64,000 nucleotides of DNA, from positions 1 through 64,000 of the forward strand of contig JAEUUY010000011.1 in assembly GCA_016787225.1 (NCBI GenBank), given 5' to 3'. Both the position numbers and the translations under genes were made by a program. This DNA is from Chitinophagales bacterium (GTDB lineage: Bacteria > Bacteroidota > Bacteroidia > Chitinophagales > JADJOU01). The notes under the pieces are model-generated. The model was given only the letters and a program-made list of their open reading frames with translations, searched no databases and had not been told where the DNA came from. The stretch's first letter is position 1. Each line of letters opens with the position of its first letter. Below, piece by piece: positions 26,529-36,345 of this stretch.

Positions 26529-27041
26529 TTATGCAAGAATACTTTGAATTAACTCATGATAAGTGGTGTTGTTTTGCTTTAAAAAATTTAATAGAAATGC
26601 TTCACTTTGGGCAGTTCCTTCGGCTATCTCTATTTCCAAAAGCTTCTTATATAGACCTTCTACTTTTGCCACCTGTCCAGTAGTTACACCAGTTCGCACA
26701 GAAAAATAATATCGCTCTCCGTCTGAAATCAGAGTTTTAAACTGTGCCTGTACCCAATAGTATTGACCTGATTTTGATTTGTTTTTCACTATTGCACTAA
26801 TAGGTTGACTATTTTTCAAACAATCCCATAAAACTTTGAATAAAACTTTAGGCATATCGGGATGTCTTACAATATTGTGATTAGAGCCCATTAGCTCCTC
26901 ATCAGTGTATCCACTTACCTCACAGAAACCTTCGTTGCAGTATTCAATGATACCTCTATGGTCTGTTTTACTTAAAATAGTGGTTTTTTTATCCCAGTCT
27001 ACTTCCTCGTCTATAACCTCGCTAGTTGCAGTTCTTGCCAT
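26529..27041 (-). CDS. Stand-alone Aer-type PAS domain protein
   Basis: A 170-residue protein. One PAS domain (about 15-115) has the Aer signature HNIVRHPDMPKVLFKVLW and VKNKSKSGQYYWVQA. In Aer this fold binds FAD to sense redox state. A short helical tail (about 120-170) resembles the tail of the CZB-PAS neighbour (EIAEGTAQSEAFLLNFLKQNNTTYHELIQ against ATDMDASERYLRGFL...YEEYI). The pair therefore looks like a duplication. Confidence 0.82.
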   Translation of the reverse strand: MARTATSEVIDEEVDWDKKTTILSKTDHRGIIEYCNEGFCEVSGYTDEELMGSNHNIVRHPDMPKVLFKVLWDCLKNSQPISAIVKNKSKSGQYYWVQAQFKTLISDGERYYFSVRTGVTTGQVAKVEGLYKKLLEIEIAEGTAQSEAFLLNFLKQNNTTYHELIQSILA

Positions 27042-27122
27042 ACAATTTTTGTTTTAGAGAAAGAGTCTTTCTATGATTATATCACAAAGATAGCGATAGG
27101 ATATTTAAAATCAAAGAAAATC

Positions 27123-28118
27123 TCACCGATACTCCTCTCGATAAATCCTTATCAAGATAAGCAAAAGTGATATCAGCAGCGGACCGAAGATGATTCCCAA
27201 AAATCCGAAGATATTAAGACCTGCCATGACACCAAGAAAGGTAATCAGAGGATGCGTATTATCAAATTTTTTCATAAAGAAAATCCTAAGAAAATTATCG
27301 GCACTGCTCACTGCCGCAAAACCCCAAACAAGGATAAAAATACCGGCACTTTGCTGACCTTTAAATATCAATAAAACTCCAAGTGGAACATAGATAAGGG
27401 CTGCTCCGAAAAACGGAATCATAGATGCCAAGAAGGTAGCTAAGAACCAAATAAAAGAATGACTAACCCCCATGATGCCATAGCCTATCCAAGCTATAAG
27501 CCCCTGAAATAAAGCTACCAATGGCATCATCAATGAATTAGATAAAACGGATTGATAAGTGAGGGAATAAATACTCTCTCTATTGCTATCTTTTAATGGC
27601 AAAATGGATAACAACCCTTTGCGAATAGACGTACCATCTTTTATAAAAAAATAGAGGAGAAAATACATAATTCCTATCGTAGTCAATAAATCCAATGTAG
27701 AATTGAGAACCTTAGGCGCAAAACTAGAAATCTTTAACGCTGCGGACTTGAGCATATCATCGGTGATCAGATTACTCCCCAATTTCTCATTAACTTTTTG
27801 ACTTATAATCATGACCGACTGACCATAGTTTTTGAAAAAAAGAATTATCGAAGACCATTGTCCTTTGAGCACCAAAAAAAATATAGTCAATGGAATCAAA
27901 ACAGCCAGCAGTGCACCGATAAAATAAATCCATTCTGCATGTTCACGTTTGATCCGACGCTTAACCATAAAATGAATAGGCTTGACACTCAAAATTGACA
28001 ATACCACAGAGCCTAGCAAAGCATCAATGATAAAATATAAATTGGTAAATAATAATAGCGATAAGCCTACAATGAGAGCTATAAGAAAAGACTGCCGAAG
28101 AGCGGTATGGGATATCAT
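27123..28118 (-). CDS. AI-2E family transporter-like membrane protein
   Basis: A 331-residue protein with about seven to eight TM helices and the family's C-terminal signature region (PFFGAALIYVPLGVLLIFKGQ, then NTHPLITFLGVMAGLNIFGFLGIIFGPLL). Substrates in this family are diverse (AI-2 export, Na+/H+ exchange), so none is assigned. Confidence 0.88.
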   Translation of the reverse strand: MISHTALRQSFLIALIVGLSLLLFTNLYFIIDALLGSVVLSILSVKPIHFMVKRRIKREHAEWIYFIGALLAVLIPLTIFFLVLKGQWSSIILFFKNYGQSVMIISQKVNEKLGSNLITDDMLKSAALKISSFAPKVLNSTLDLLTTIGIMYFLLYFFIKDGTSIRKGLLSILPLKDSNRESIYSLTYQSVLSNSLMMPLVALFQGLIAWIGYGIMGVSHSFIWFLATFLASMIPFFGAALIYVPLGVLLIFKGQQSAGIFILVWGFAAVSSADNFLRIFFMKKFDNTHPLITFLGVMAGLNIFGFLGIIFGPLLISLLLILIRIYREEYR

Positions 28119-28218
28119 AATGAATTGTTAATTTTAAATGCTTAATTTTTACTAGTTAGCAATAATTCTAATATTTTGCTCAAGGACTGTCCTTTAACAC
28201 AGAGTTTTGTTTAGATTG

Positions 28219-28257
28219 CAGGAATGACGCAGACTCACAACAACTTCTTCATTCCTG
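28219..28257. repeat. Inverted repeat downstream of pgk
   Basis: CAGGAATGA (28219-28227) pairs perfectly with TCATTCCTG (28249-28257) across a 21-nt loop. There is no T-run, so it is probably a dispersed palindromic repeat rather than a terminator. Nothing else is recognisable in 28119-28388. Confidence 0.45.
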
Positions 28258-28388
28258 TGAAAGTGAAGTTTAGGAATCTTCATGCTACCGATAGTCTTAC
28301 TGATTCACAAAATACTTTAAACCCACCTATTAAATTCTTAAACTTAACATTATAATAGACTCTTTTCTAACATCTAATATTCTCAATT

Positions 28389-29609
28389 CTATGCCTCTCT
28401 CTTTATCGCTTCAATCCCAGGTAGTTTTTTCCCTTCGAAATATTCTAGCATAGCACCTCCTCCAGTGGATATAAAACTCACTTGATCGTTTAAATGAAAT
28501 TGATTAATAGCTGCTACACTATCACCACCACCTATGAGAGAGAAAGCACCATGGCTCGTAGCTTCTGCTACTTTCTTAGCTATCGTCTCCGTACCCTTAC
28601 TAAAATTAGACATTTCAAACACGCCCATAGGTCCATTCCATAGTATAGTTTTAGAATTTAATATTACTTTAGAAAACGATTCTATGGCATTTGGTCCAAT
28701 ATCCAATCCCATCCAGCCATCTTCAATATGGTCTGAATTCGCCGCCTTGATATTGGCATCATTTGAGAAATTATCGGCGATGATACTGTCTATAGGCAAA
28801 TGTATTTGAACTCCTTTCTCTTTTGCTTTAGCTAATAAAGAGGTGGCTAAATCCAACTTATCTTCCTCTACCAATGATTTGCCTATCTGTCCGCCTTGGG
28901 CTTTGAAAAAAGTATAAGCCATACCACCACCGATAATGACATCATTGGCTATATTCAATAAATTTTCGAGTATCAAAATTTTATCACTCACCTTGGCGCC
29001 GCCTACGATAGCTGTAAATGGTTTTTCGGCATGCAGAAGCACTTTTTCAGCATTACTCACTTCTGCCTCCATCAAATAGCCAAACATTCGCTTGTCCTCT
29101 TTGAAGTGATGAGCCACTTGTGTCGTACTCGCATGCGCACGATGAGCAGAACCAAATGCATCGTTGATATAGACGTCTCCTAAGGTGGCTAACATTTGAG
29201 CGAAATCGTCATCCCCTTTTGTTTCTTCTCCGTAGAACCTAGTATTTTCCAGAAGTAATGCTTGACCTGCGTCTAGGTTTTTGGCTAATTTATAGGCTTC
29301 TTCACTACCACAATCGTCGGCAAAGAAAACTTCTCTTCCAAGCAATTTAGACAAATGCGAAACCAAGTGTCTGGTGGAATATTTCTCTTCTGCCCCCAGT
29401 TTTACAGATTGTAGATTGGATTTTGGGCGACCAAAATGAGTCATAATGATAGCTGCACCACCATCTTTCAGCACTTTATTGATAGTAGGTAAGGCCGCTT
29501 GAATACGGGTATCATCCGTGATTTCAAATTTATCATTGAGTGGCACATTAAAGTCGACTCGTATAAGCGCTCTAAAGTTTTTAAAATTAAAAGAATCAAT
29601 TTGGGACAT
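28389..29609 (-). CDS. pgk: Phosphoglycerate kinase
   Basis: A 406-residue glycolytic enzyme converting 1,3-bisphosphoglycerate and ADP to 3-phosphoglycerate and ATP. Signatures are the N-terminal RVDFNVPLN (about 17), AHRAHASTTQVAHH, GGAKVSDKILILENL (substrate/nucleotide region) and the C-terminal LIGGGDSVAAI. The length fits the family. gpmI, which acts next in glycolysis, is 4 kb away on the other strand. Confidence 0.97.
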   Translation of the reverse strand: MSQIDSFNFKNFRALIRVDFNVPLNDKFEITDDTRIQAALPTINKVLKDGGAAIIMTHFGRPKSNLQSVKLGAEEKYSTRHLVSHLSKLLGREVFFADDCGSEEAYKLAKNLDAGQALLLENTRFYGEETKGDDDFAQMLATLGDVYINDAFGSAHRAHASTTQVAHHFKEDKRMFGYLMEAEVSNAEKVLLHAEKPFTAIVGGAKVSDKILILENLLNIANDVIIGGGMAYTFFKAQGGQIGKSLVEEDKLDLATSLLAKAKEKGVQIHLPIDSIIADNFSNDANIKAANSDHIEDGWMGLDIGPNAIESFSKVILNSKTILWNGPMGVFEMSNFSKGTETIAKKVAEATSHGAFSLIGGGDSVAAINQFHLNDQVSFISTGGGAMLEYFEGKKLPGIEAIKREA

Positions 29610-29631
29610 AATCTTTGAAACGTATTTTGGG

Positions 29632-29639
29632 CAAAAATA
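29632..29639 (-). promoter_or_regulatory. -7 element (TATTTTTG) of pgk
   Basis: Leftward TATTTTTG fits TAnnTTTG, 23 bp before the pgk start, in the divergent spacer shared with the flippase gene. Confidence 0.5.
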
Positions 29640-29681
29640 AGGAAATGAGAATTACTGAAATGTTTAGTTTTCTTCGTCGGT

Positions 29682-31031
29682 TTGCATTTCAAAACTTTGA
29701 ACTACAAGATTCGGGTTCAACTTGAAACTAGATACTTACAACTAATTCCCTATTTTTACCCTGTGAAGTTAACGCAATATTTCAAGAACTTATCCTTACT
29801 CTTTGTTATCAATTTCGCTGTAAAACCTATATGGGTATTCCTTATAGACCGAAAGTTTCAGCTCACACTAGGCAAACAAGCTTATGGACAATATTTTGAA
29901 TTTCTCTATTTGATCTATATTTTCGCATTGGTCTTAGACCTTGGTTTACATAATTTTACAGTAAAGTCTATCTCTGAATGGAAAGAAAATTATAAAAATT
30001 ACACCGCAGAATTATGGATAAGTAAAGGTATTTTATCTGCTTTATTCCTTGGTATTGTCCTTATTTATTCGTTGACACAAATCAGCGATTCAAATCATAA
30101 GTGGATTTTCTTTTTAATAGCTATAGAAATGCTCAGTTTCTCTCTTTACCAGTTTTTGAGAACCTTTGTGCAGGGTTTGCAAATGTTAAAGCTAGATAGC
30201 TTTCTCAGCAGCTTCGATCGGATTATACTCATACTTTTTGGTGGTGGCATTTTAGCGATGATACACAATGGATTTCAAATCTCTATTTACCACTTTATCT
30301 TTTTCCATATTGCTGCCTATATTTTTTGTTTTCTTGTAGTAGGTTTTGTGCTCAGAAAAAAAATTTCATTCACCATAGATAGTTATTCACCTAAACAACT
30401 TATAGAAATTATCCATAAGGGTTGGCCTCTGATTATCATAGTTTTATTTATGACTATTTATTCTCGTATAGATGTGGTATTACTAGGGAAAATGCTTCCC
30501 AATGGAGCTGAACAATGCGATGTTTTGGCTCTATCCCTTCGCATTATTGATAGTGCCTTCAATGTGCTAGCTTTACTAAGTGTATTTTTGCTCCCTACTG
30601 TGGCTTATAACTATACAGAAGGGAATCTCGTTTATGTCAGAAAAGTTGTTTTAATTTCTTGTGGGATAGCTACTCTTCTATCATTGGGACTGATTTTTAC
30701 AAGTTTGGGTTTTGGAGATTTGATCTATGCAAAATTGTATCCACAACATACAGGCTATGAATTAGCTGTATTCAAACAGCAAGTATGGTGCACCTTGGGT
30801 GTTGGCTGGATGTACGTCTTCGGTTCTTATCTCACAGCTACTGAGAGATATAAAGAATTGATTGTAATTGTAGCTATTGGAGTCTTGCTAAGCCTATTAT
30901 CGAATATTTACGCTATCCCTAGATACGAAGCAATGGGAGTAGCCATTACATCTAGCTTTGTTCAACTTACTATGGGGATTCTTCACCTTTTGGTGGCTAT
31001 GTATTATTTATTCAGAAAACCTAGTCTATGA
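29682..31031 (+). CDS. Oligosaccharide flippase family protein
   Basis: A 449-residue, about 12-14 TM MATE/Wzx-like protein (FVINFAVKPIWVFLIDR, then LGKQAYGQYFEFLYLIYIFALVLDLGLHNF). The first 27 residues are atypical, so a GTG start at 29763 (MKLTQYFKNLSLLF) is a real alternative. Its stop overlaps the coaX start by four bases. It is distinct in sequence from the flippase at 24096. The lipid-linked substrate is unknown. Confidence 0.78.
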   Translation: MHFKTLNYKIRVQLETRYLQLIPYFYPVKLTQYFKNLSLLFVINFAVKPIWVFLIDRKFQLTLGKQAYGQYFEFLYLIYIFALVLDLGLHNFTVKSISEWKENYKNYTAELWISKGILSALFLGIVLIYSLTQISDSNHKWIFFLIAIEMLSFSLYQFLRTFVQGLQMLKLDSFLSSFDRIILILFGGGILAMIHNGFQISIYHFIFFHIAAYIFCFLVVGFVLRKKISFTIDSYSPKQLIEIIHKGWPLIIIVLFMTIYSRIDVVLLGKMLPNGAEQCDVLALSLRIIDSAFNVLALLSVFLLPTVAYNYTEGNLVYVRKVVLISCGIATLLSLGLIFTSLGFGDLIYAKLYPQHTGYELAVFKQQVWCTLGVGWMYVFGSYLTATERYKELIVIVAIGVLLSLLSNIYAIPRYEAMGVAITSSFVQLTMGILHLLVAMYYLFRKPSL

Positions 31032-31744
31032 ATTTGATAGTAGAGATAGGAAATACTAATATTAAGCTCGCACTCTTCGAAGGACGCGAACTGAAGCATC
31101 TATGGGTGGGACGAGAAGTAGATCATATATGGGAAGAATTAAAAGATTTTAAAATTCAAAATGCTATACTCTCAGGCTCTGGTAATACTGATATATTATG
31201 GTGGAAGGAGATTCAGGCAGAAAAAAAATTAGTATTCACGAGAGAAATGCTTAAAAACATTCAATATGAATATCGAACTCCACAGAGCTTAGGAACAGAT
31301 AGACTCATCAATGCTTGGTATGCTAACCTGCTTTTTCAGAATATGGATAATTTGGTGATAGATACTGGCACCTGTATCACATTTACCCTGATAAACAATG
31401 CATCTCAGTTAATAGGAGGGTCCATTTCCCCTGGCATAGCGCTCCGTGCCCACAGTATGCACGAATACACGGATAAATTGCCGCTCATTGAATTAGATAA
31501 AAACCGAGCTCCAGAGCTCATTGGCATGGATACACAGGCGAGCTTGTTCAGTGGAGTTATACTCGGGACTCAATTCGAGATTGAAAAAAGAATTGAGGCC
31601 TATTTATCGCTTTACCCTAATTTAAATATTATTATGACAGGCGGAAGCACTCAATTCTTTGAAAATAAACTAAATTATAAGATATTTGCAGATTATCATT
31701 TTACCTTAAAAGGTTTGAATGAAATACTTTTAACCAATGAATAA
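31028..31744 (+). CDS. coaX: Type III pantothenate kinase
   Basis: A 238-residue cytoplasmic enzyme for the first step of coenzyme A synthesis. ASKHA-fold motifs: EIGNTNIKLALFEG (phosphate-binding loop, about 5), SLGTDRLINA (about 90), DTGTCITFTLI (about 115) and GGSISPGIALR (about 130). It overlaps both the upstream flippase (ATGA) and the downstream barrel gene (8 bases), so this is a tightly coupled operon. Confidence 0.96.
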   Translation: MNLIVEIGNTNIKLALFEGRELKHLWVGREVDHIWEELKDFKIQNAILSGSGNTDILWWKEIQAEKKLVFTREMLKNIQYEYRTPQSLGTDRLINAWYANLLFQNMDNLVIDTGTCITFTLINNASQLIGGSISPGIALRAHSMHEYTDKLPLIELDKNRAPELIGMDTQASLFSGVILGTQFEIEKRIEAYLSLYPNLNIIMTGGSTQFFENKLNYKIFADYHFTLKGLNEILLTNE

Positions 31745-32999
31745 AATTTATATAGCTCTCACGAGCCTAATTATAGCGTCTCAAGGACTTCATGCACAAC
31801 TTCGAAGTTTGACTTCCGCATCAGATTTAGGTCGATTGAACTCAAGTGTGTTTTCACAGAACAGATTTTCTGGTCAGCTCTCCGCAGCCTATGTAGGAAA
31901 TTTAGTTACCAATTTTCAAAATCCTGCCAGTTATGCTGATGCTAGTTTGACTAATATTGAGGTAGGGGCTTATAGTATTTCAGGGGGTTATCACATTGGC
32001 GATAGTACCCTTCGCTCTGGCGGCCTTGGCATCAACCATTTTGCTATGTCATTTCCTTTAACAACTGGTAAAAGTGGGCTATGTCTTGGCTTTATGAGAA
32101 GTGCAAATACGAATTATGGACTTCAAAACATTGGACAAGATCCCGTTTTTGGACAATTTTCAAATCAAAGAATAGGCAGTGGTAATACTTATCAGGTATT
32201 CGCAGGTGCAGGATTCAGAATTAAAAACTTCAAGGTTGGAGCTAATTTAGGAATAAGCTTTGGACAGGTCGAGCATAGAAACGATTTCGTTTTTCCTGAT
32301 TCCGCACTCTTGCCAAGAATTGCCAGCAAAAACACCATTTCAGAATTTGGTATTCAGTATACGCTAGGGGCTCAATATGAATTAGAAGCATCTAAAAACA
32401 GACAATTTATCCTTGGAGGTTATTATAGCTCTTCTTTTTCTAAATCTGGCACCAATGAACTTAAAAAACAAAATATTTTTGACCGCTCAGGAGTCTCAGA
32501 ATTTGTCACTTTAAAGGATTCCAGTTCTAACATAGATTTGCCACAGTATAGTAAAATAGGACTTGGGGTCAGTATGATACAGAACAAGACAACACTCTTT
32601 GGAGCTGAGTTCAACCTTGAAAATTTTTCTAACTTCAGATCTATCATCGATGGTCAAAATCTACAGAACGCTTGGCATTTTCACTTAGGTGCAGAACACA
32701 AACCATTTATGAATAGAGACGTGGATGCTCGAAAATATTTTAATAGATTGACCTACAGAGTAGGAGCTGTGGTGGGAAAAAGTGAGCAAAATTTTGCTGG
32801 CACCCTCAATGACATTAGATTTATGGGAGGTGTTACCCTACCTGTATTTGGAAGAAATATAGGCTTTATCAGTCTAGGTGCAGAATATGGCATTCGCGGA
32901 TTTGGAGGAGATGCCAATCAACTTTCAGAGAATTATTTAAATATACATTTGATTCTCACTTTTGCAGACAAATGGTTCATGCGACAGAAATTTGATTAA
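31737..32999 (+). CDS. Outer-membrane beta-barrel protein of the coaX-lptC operon
   Basis: A 420-residue protein with a signal peptide ending GLHAQ. The mature sequence starts with a small-residue segment (SASDLGRLNSSVF, then NPASYADASLTNIEVG) as in FadL/PorV-like Bacteroidota barrels. Alternating strands follow to the C-terminus. No enzymatic motif was seen. A gene of this type between coaX and lptC is a recurrent Bacteroidota arrangement from memory. A role in envelope lipid handling is inference. Confidence 0.72.
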   Translation: MNKIYIALTSLIIASQGLHAQLRSLTSASDLGRLNSSVFSQNRFSGQLSAAYVGNLVTNFQNPASYADASLTNIEVGAYSISGGYHIGDSTLRSGGLGINHFAMSFPLTTGKSGLCLGFMRSANTNYGLQNIGQDPVFGQFSNQRIGSGNTYQVFAGAGFRIKNFKVGANLGISFGQVEHRNDFVFPDSALLPRIASKNTISEFGIQYTLGAQYELEASKNRQFILGGYYSSSFSKSGTNELKKQNIFDRSGVSEFVTLKDSSSNIDLPQYSKIGLGVSMIQNKTTLFGAEFNLENFSNFRSIIDGQNLQNAWHFHLGAEHKPFMNRDVDARKYFNRLTYRVGAVVGKSEQNFAGTLNDIRFMGGVTLPVFGRNIGFISLGAEYGIRGFGGDANQLSENYLNIHLILTFADKWFMRQKFD

Positions 33000-33029
33000 T
33001 ACAACCTTCAATAGGTTTTGATTAATAAT

Positions 33030-33560
33030 ATGCGCTTTTTTAAATTCACTTCTATTTTTTATCTCTGCCTTGCATGTAAAAATGATTTACAGAATACCCA
33101 GATAGAGAAAGACAATCTTAATGCAAGGACAGACGTCGGCAAAAATATCGTTGTTAACTATTCTGAGAAGAGTGTTCGTACAGCTATTCTTAATGCTCCT
33201 ACAATGGTGAAGCAGGAAGACACGGCTTATAAAACATATTTTCCAGATGGTATAGAATTGAAGCTATATGATAGTCTCGGAAATATTAGTAGTACCATGA
33301 CCTCAAAATATGGCGAACATGACCATAAGACGAATCAAATGAAAGCGCGAGATAGTGTACTAGTGGTCTCGGCAGATGGCAGAATTTTGAAATCCCAAGA
33401 ATTAATATGGATGGAAAATGAACGTAAGATGCAATCCTATGGTCAAGTAGAAATTCGCAATGGAAATGAAATCATTTACGGCGATACTCTTTTTGCTGAT
33501 GAGAATCTCAAACGCTATGTGGTAAAGAAGATAAGAGGGATAGTGAATGTAACGAAATGA
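33030..33560 (+). CDS. lptC: LPS export protein LptC
   Basis: A 176-residue protein. I use the ATG at 33030 rather than a TTG four codons upstream. A lipobox-like FYLCLAC places a possible lipidated Cys at 16. The body has the OstA/LptC jelly-roll pattern (YFPDGIELKLYDSLGNISSTMTS, then ARDSVLVVSADGRILKSQELIW and IYGDTLFADENLKRY). It bridges LptBFG to the periplasmic LPS conduit. It lies 30 bp downstream of the barrel gene. Confidence 0.82.
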   Translation: MRFFKFTSIFYLCLACKNDLQNTQIEKDNLNARTDVGKNIVVNYSEKSVRTAILNAPTMVKQEDTAYKTYFPDGIELKLYDSLGNISSTMTSKYGEHDHKTNQMKARDSVLVVSADGRILKSQELIWMENERKMQSYGQVEIRNGNEIIYGDTLFADENLKRYVVKKIRGIVNVTK

Positions 33561-33664
33561 CAATTTGAAAATGGATTAATTTGAAAATGTGACAATGTGT
33601 TGTTGTGATAAGGTGATAATGAGTCCCGATAACTATCTGGATTGAAAATGTGAAAATACTTTAT

Positions 33665-33711
33665 GTCTTGGTGGCTAAATAATAATAATAATAATTCGTG
33701 AATTCGTGGCG
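33665..33711. repeat. Partial dispersed repeat with AAT microsatellite
   Basis: GTCTTGGTGGC (33665-33675), a short run of AAT triplets and TTCGTGGC are half-sites of the palindromic repeat seen in full at 44416-44551. It lies directly before gpmI. Confidence 0.4.
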
Positions 33712-33713
33712 TT

Positions 33714-35228
33714 ATGACAAAAAATGAAAAATGTTTACTCCTTATTCTCGACGGTTGGGGTACCGCCAAGGAAGATGAAATCAAAGGCAGCGCTATAGAT
33801 AACGCTGGACCTCTTTATTTTCATGAATTGAAAAATAAATATCCGAATGCCTCATTAGTGACTTATGGAGAAGAAGTCGGACTACCACATGGTCAAATGG
33901 GCAATAGCGAAGTAGGGCACCTCAATATCGGTGCAGGTAGAATCGTCTATCAAGAACTACAGCGAATCAATGTGGCAATCGCTTCTGGTGAATTAAAAAA
34001 TCATTCCGTACTGAAAAATACATTTCGATATTGTCTTGATAATAATAAAAAATTGCACCTTATCGGACTCTACTCTGATGGCGGTGTGCATAGTCATACA
34101 TCGCACTTCAAGGCTGCGATTGAATATGCAGAAGCCTTTGGATTAGACAATATTTTAGTCCATGCATTTACCGATGGACGCGATTGTGACCCTAAGAGTG
34201 GTAAAGAATTAATAGAAAATTTAGAAGATTTTTTAGTTCTAAAGAAAACCAAATTAGCATCTGTCTGTGGACGCTATTATGCAATGGACAGAGATAAGCG
34301 CTGGGAACGCGTGAAACTAGCCTATGATTTATTAGTGCATGGACTAGGTGAGGAAACAAATAATGCAGCTGAGACCATAGAACAAAGATATCTTGCAGGC
34401 GAAACAGATGAATTTATCAAGCCTTTTAAAACACAGTATTTTCAGGCTATACAAGAAGGAGATGCGGTTGTTTGCATTAACTTTAGAACAGATAGATGTC
34501 GTGAGATAACTCAAGTCTTGACCCAAAAAGCATTTGAAGATTTTGAAATGACCCCTTTCCAACTTCACTATACAACTATGACCGAGTATAGCAAAGATTT
34601 TGAAAATGTCAATGTCATTTTCAGAAATGATAATCTCCAAAATACACTTGGGGAGGTTATTGCTAAAAATAACTTAACACAGCTCCGCATGGCGGAAACA
34701 GAAAAATATCCGCATGTGACTTTCTTTTTCTCTGGTGGGCAAGAACAACCATTTGCTGGTGAAAATAGAATTTTGATTCCATCACCTAAGGTGGCGACCT
34801 ATGATTTGCAACCAGAGATGTCTGCCTTTGAAATTAAAAACAAACTCCTAGTAGAATTGCAAACTACACAACCGGATTTTATCGTTGTCAATTTCGCCAA
34901 TACCGATATGGTAGGTCATACGGGGGTATTCGAAGCAGCAGTCAAAGCGACGCAAGCAGTTGATGCCTGTTTACAAGAAATTGTACCACTTGCACTAGAA
35001 AAAAATTACCATATTCTCATTATCGCAGACCATGGAAACTCAGACTATATGCTCAATCCAGACGGAAGCCCAAATACTGCGCATAGTATGAACCTCGTGC
35101 CAATAATTTATGTCTCTAATTCTCCTCGAGAAATTAAAGCAGGGAAATTAGGCGATGTCGCACCTACAATTCTAAAGGTGATGAATATTGATAAACCAGC
35201 AGAGATGGAAGGGAATGAGTTGATCTAA
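33714..35228 (+). CDS. gpmI: Cofactor-independent phosphoglycerate mutase
   Basis: A 504-residue Mn-dependent enzyme interconverting 3- and 2-phosphoglycerate. Metal and phosphoserine sites: LLILDGWG (about 8), GQMGNSEVGHLNIGAGR with the catalytic Ser (about 62), FTDGRDCDP (about 150), NFANTDMVGHTG (about 396) and ADHGNSDYM (about 440). The length is typical. Confidence 0.97.
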   Translation: MTKNEKCLLLILDGWGTAKEDEIKGSAIDNAGPLYFHELKNKYPNASLVTYGEEVGLPHGQMGNSEVGHLNIGAGRIVYQELQRINVAIASGELKNHSVLKNTFRYCLDNNKKLHLIGLYSDGGVHSHTSHFKAAIEYAEAFGLDNILVHAFTDGRDCDPKSGKELIENLEDFLVLKKTKLASVCGRYYAMDRDKRWERVKLAYDLLVHGLGEETNNAAETIEQRYLAGETDEFIKPFKTQYFQAIQEGDAVVCINFRTDRCREITQVLTQKAFEDFEMTPFQLHYTTMTEYSKDFENVNVIFRNDNLQNTLGEVIAKNNLTQLRMAETEKYPHVTFFFSGGQEQPFAGENRILIPSPKVATYDLQPEMSAFEIKNKLLVELQTTQPDFIVVNFANTDMVGHTGVFEAAVKATQAVDACLQEIVPLALEKNYHILIIADHGNSDYMLNPDGSPNTAHSMNLVPIIYVSNSPREIKAGKLGDVAPTILKVMNIDKPAEMEGNELI

Positions 35229-35242
35229 ATAAATATACGTAT

Positions 35243-36334
35243 ATGAGACATTTAATACTGCTCTATTTAGCCCTATTCATTTCTAATTCTTATTGTCAAG
35301 TCATGCCATTAAACCTTGGCAAATTGCCAGAAAGACTTAAAGAAAGTTCAGGCCTAATTTGTGGCGATAACAATACATTCTGGACACATAATGATGGCGA
35401 TGATAGCGGATATATTTATCAGTTAAATAATAGTCTCGAAGTAATCAAAAAATTGAGAATCACTAACTCTTTGGATAGAGATGTAGAAGAAATAACGCAA
35501 GATGAAAATTACTTCTATATAAATGATATGGGGAATAATAGCAACAAAAGAAAGGATTTAAGAATTTATAAAATAGCTAAAAAAGATGCTTATCTATTGG
35601 ATTCGGTAAAGGCAGAAATAATTGAGTTTTCTTATGAAGACCAAGATTCCTTTCCTCCGTCAAGAGAGAATATGAACTTTGATTGCGAAGCATTTTTTGC
35701 ACTAGATACCTCCTTGTACTTATTCTCTAAAAATCGGGGCAGGTCAAGTTTCTCAAAAATATATCGCTTACCAAAGACTAGTGGAAAATATGAAGCAAAA
35801 ATTATTGATAGCTTTCAAACAGGAATGTGGGTCACAGCCGTTGCTATTAGTCCTAATCAAAAGCAAATCGCAATTCTTGCAGGCAATATTATATATCTAA
35901 TTACAGATTTTACTCCTAATTATTTTTCTAAGGGTGGGGTAAGCAAGTTTATTGTGCCTTATTCGCAAAAAGAAGCCATTGCTTTTAGAAATGAAAAAAC
36001 ACTTGTACTGTCTGACGAGAGAAATGACTCTACTGATGGCTGTATTTATCAGATAGAAATAACAGATTCGATTCGTCGAAATCTATGTTTTCATAATTTT
36101 TATACAGATCCAATATGCACTGATAGTGCATTATATTTTCTCAATTATGCCTTTAACCCAATGTTAGTGGAAGTAAAAATTGAAGACGTCAATAATAACG
36201 AAGTGATAAAAACCTCAATAAATACTAAAGTAGGTAGAAGTTCAAAACTTGCATTCAAACTATCGAAAGGACAATATAGAATTTATTTTTCAGCGGATAG
36301 GATATTGGAAAATTATCCTTTCATTATAGAATAG
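35243..36334 (+). CDS. Secreted protein of unknown function, propeller-like
   Basis: A 363-residue protein with a signal peptide (MRHLILLYLALFISNSYCQ). The region about 25-290 has strand-turn repeats with Asp/Asn-rich turns (FWTHNDGDDSGYIYQLNN, then YFYINDMGNNSNKR) suggestive of a beta-propeller. The last 70 residues (DVNNNEVIKTSINTKVGRSS, then LSKGQYRIYFS) resemble a T9SS-type C-terminal sorting fold, but the fit is weak. It lies 14 bp after gpmI and may be cotranscribed. I do not recognise a family with certainty. Confidence 0.6.
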   Translation: MRHLILLYLALFISNSYCQVMPLNLGKLPERLKESSGLICGDNNTFWTHNDGDDSGYIYQLNNSLEVIKKLRITNSLDRDVEEITQDENYFYINDMGNNSNKRKDLRIYKIAKKDAYLLDSVKAEIIEFSYEDQDSFPPSRENMNFDCEAFFALDTSLYLFSKNRGRSSFSKIYRLPKTSGKYEAKIIDSFQTGMWVTAVAISPNQKQIAILAGNIIYLITDFTPNYFSKGGVSKFIVPYSQKEAIAFRNEKTLVLSDERNDSTDGCIYQIEITDSIRRNLCFHNFYTDPICTDSALYFLNYAFNPMLVEVKIEDVNNNEVIKTSINTKVGRSSKLAFKLSKGQYRIYFSADRILENYPFIIE

Positions 36335-36345
36335 TGACAGAATAT

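Noticed and set aside
33561-33713. Small gene or riboswitch before gpmI
   Set aside because: The stretch is low-complexity GAAAATG-rich repeat and AAT microsatellite with no conserved structure that I recognise.
36122-36334. T9SS C-terminal sorting domain on the protein at 35243
   Set aside because: The tail has a similar strand pattern, but the FPNP-type start and GIYF core seen in the serine hydrolase are absent, so I do not call it.
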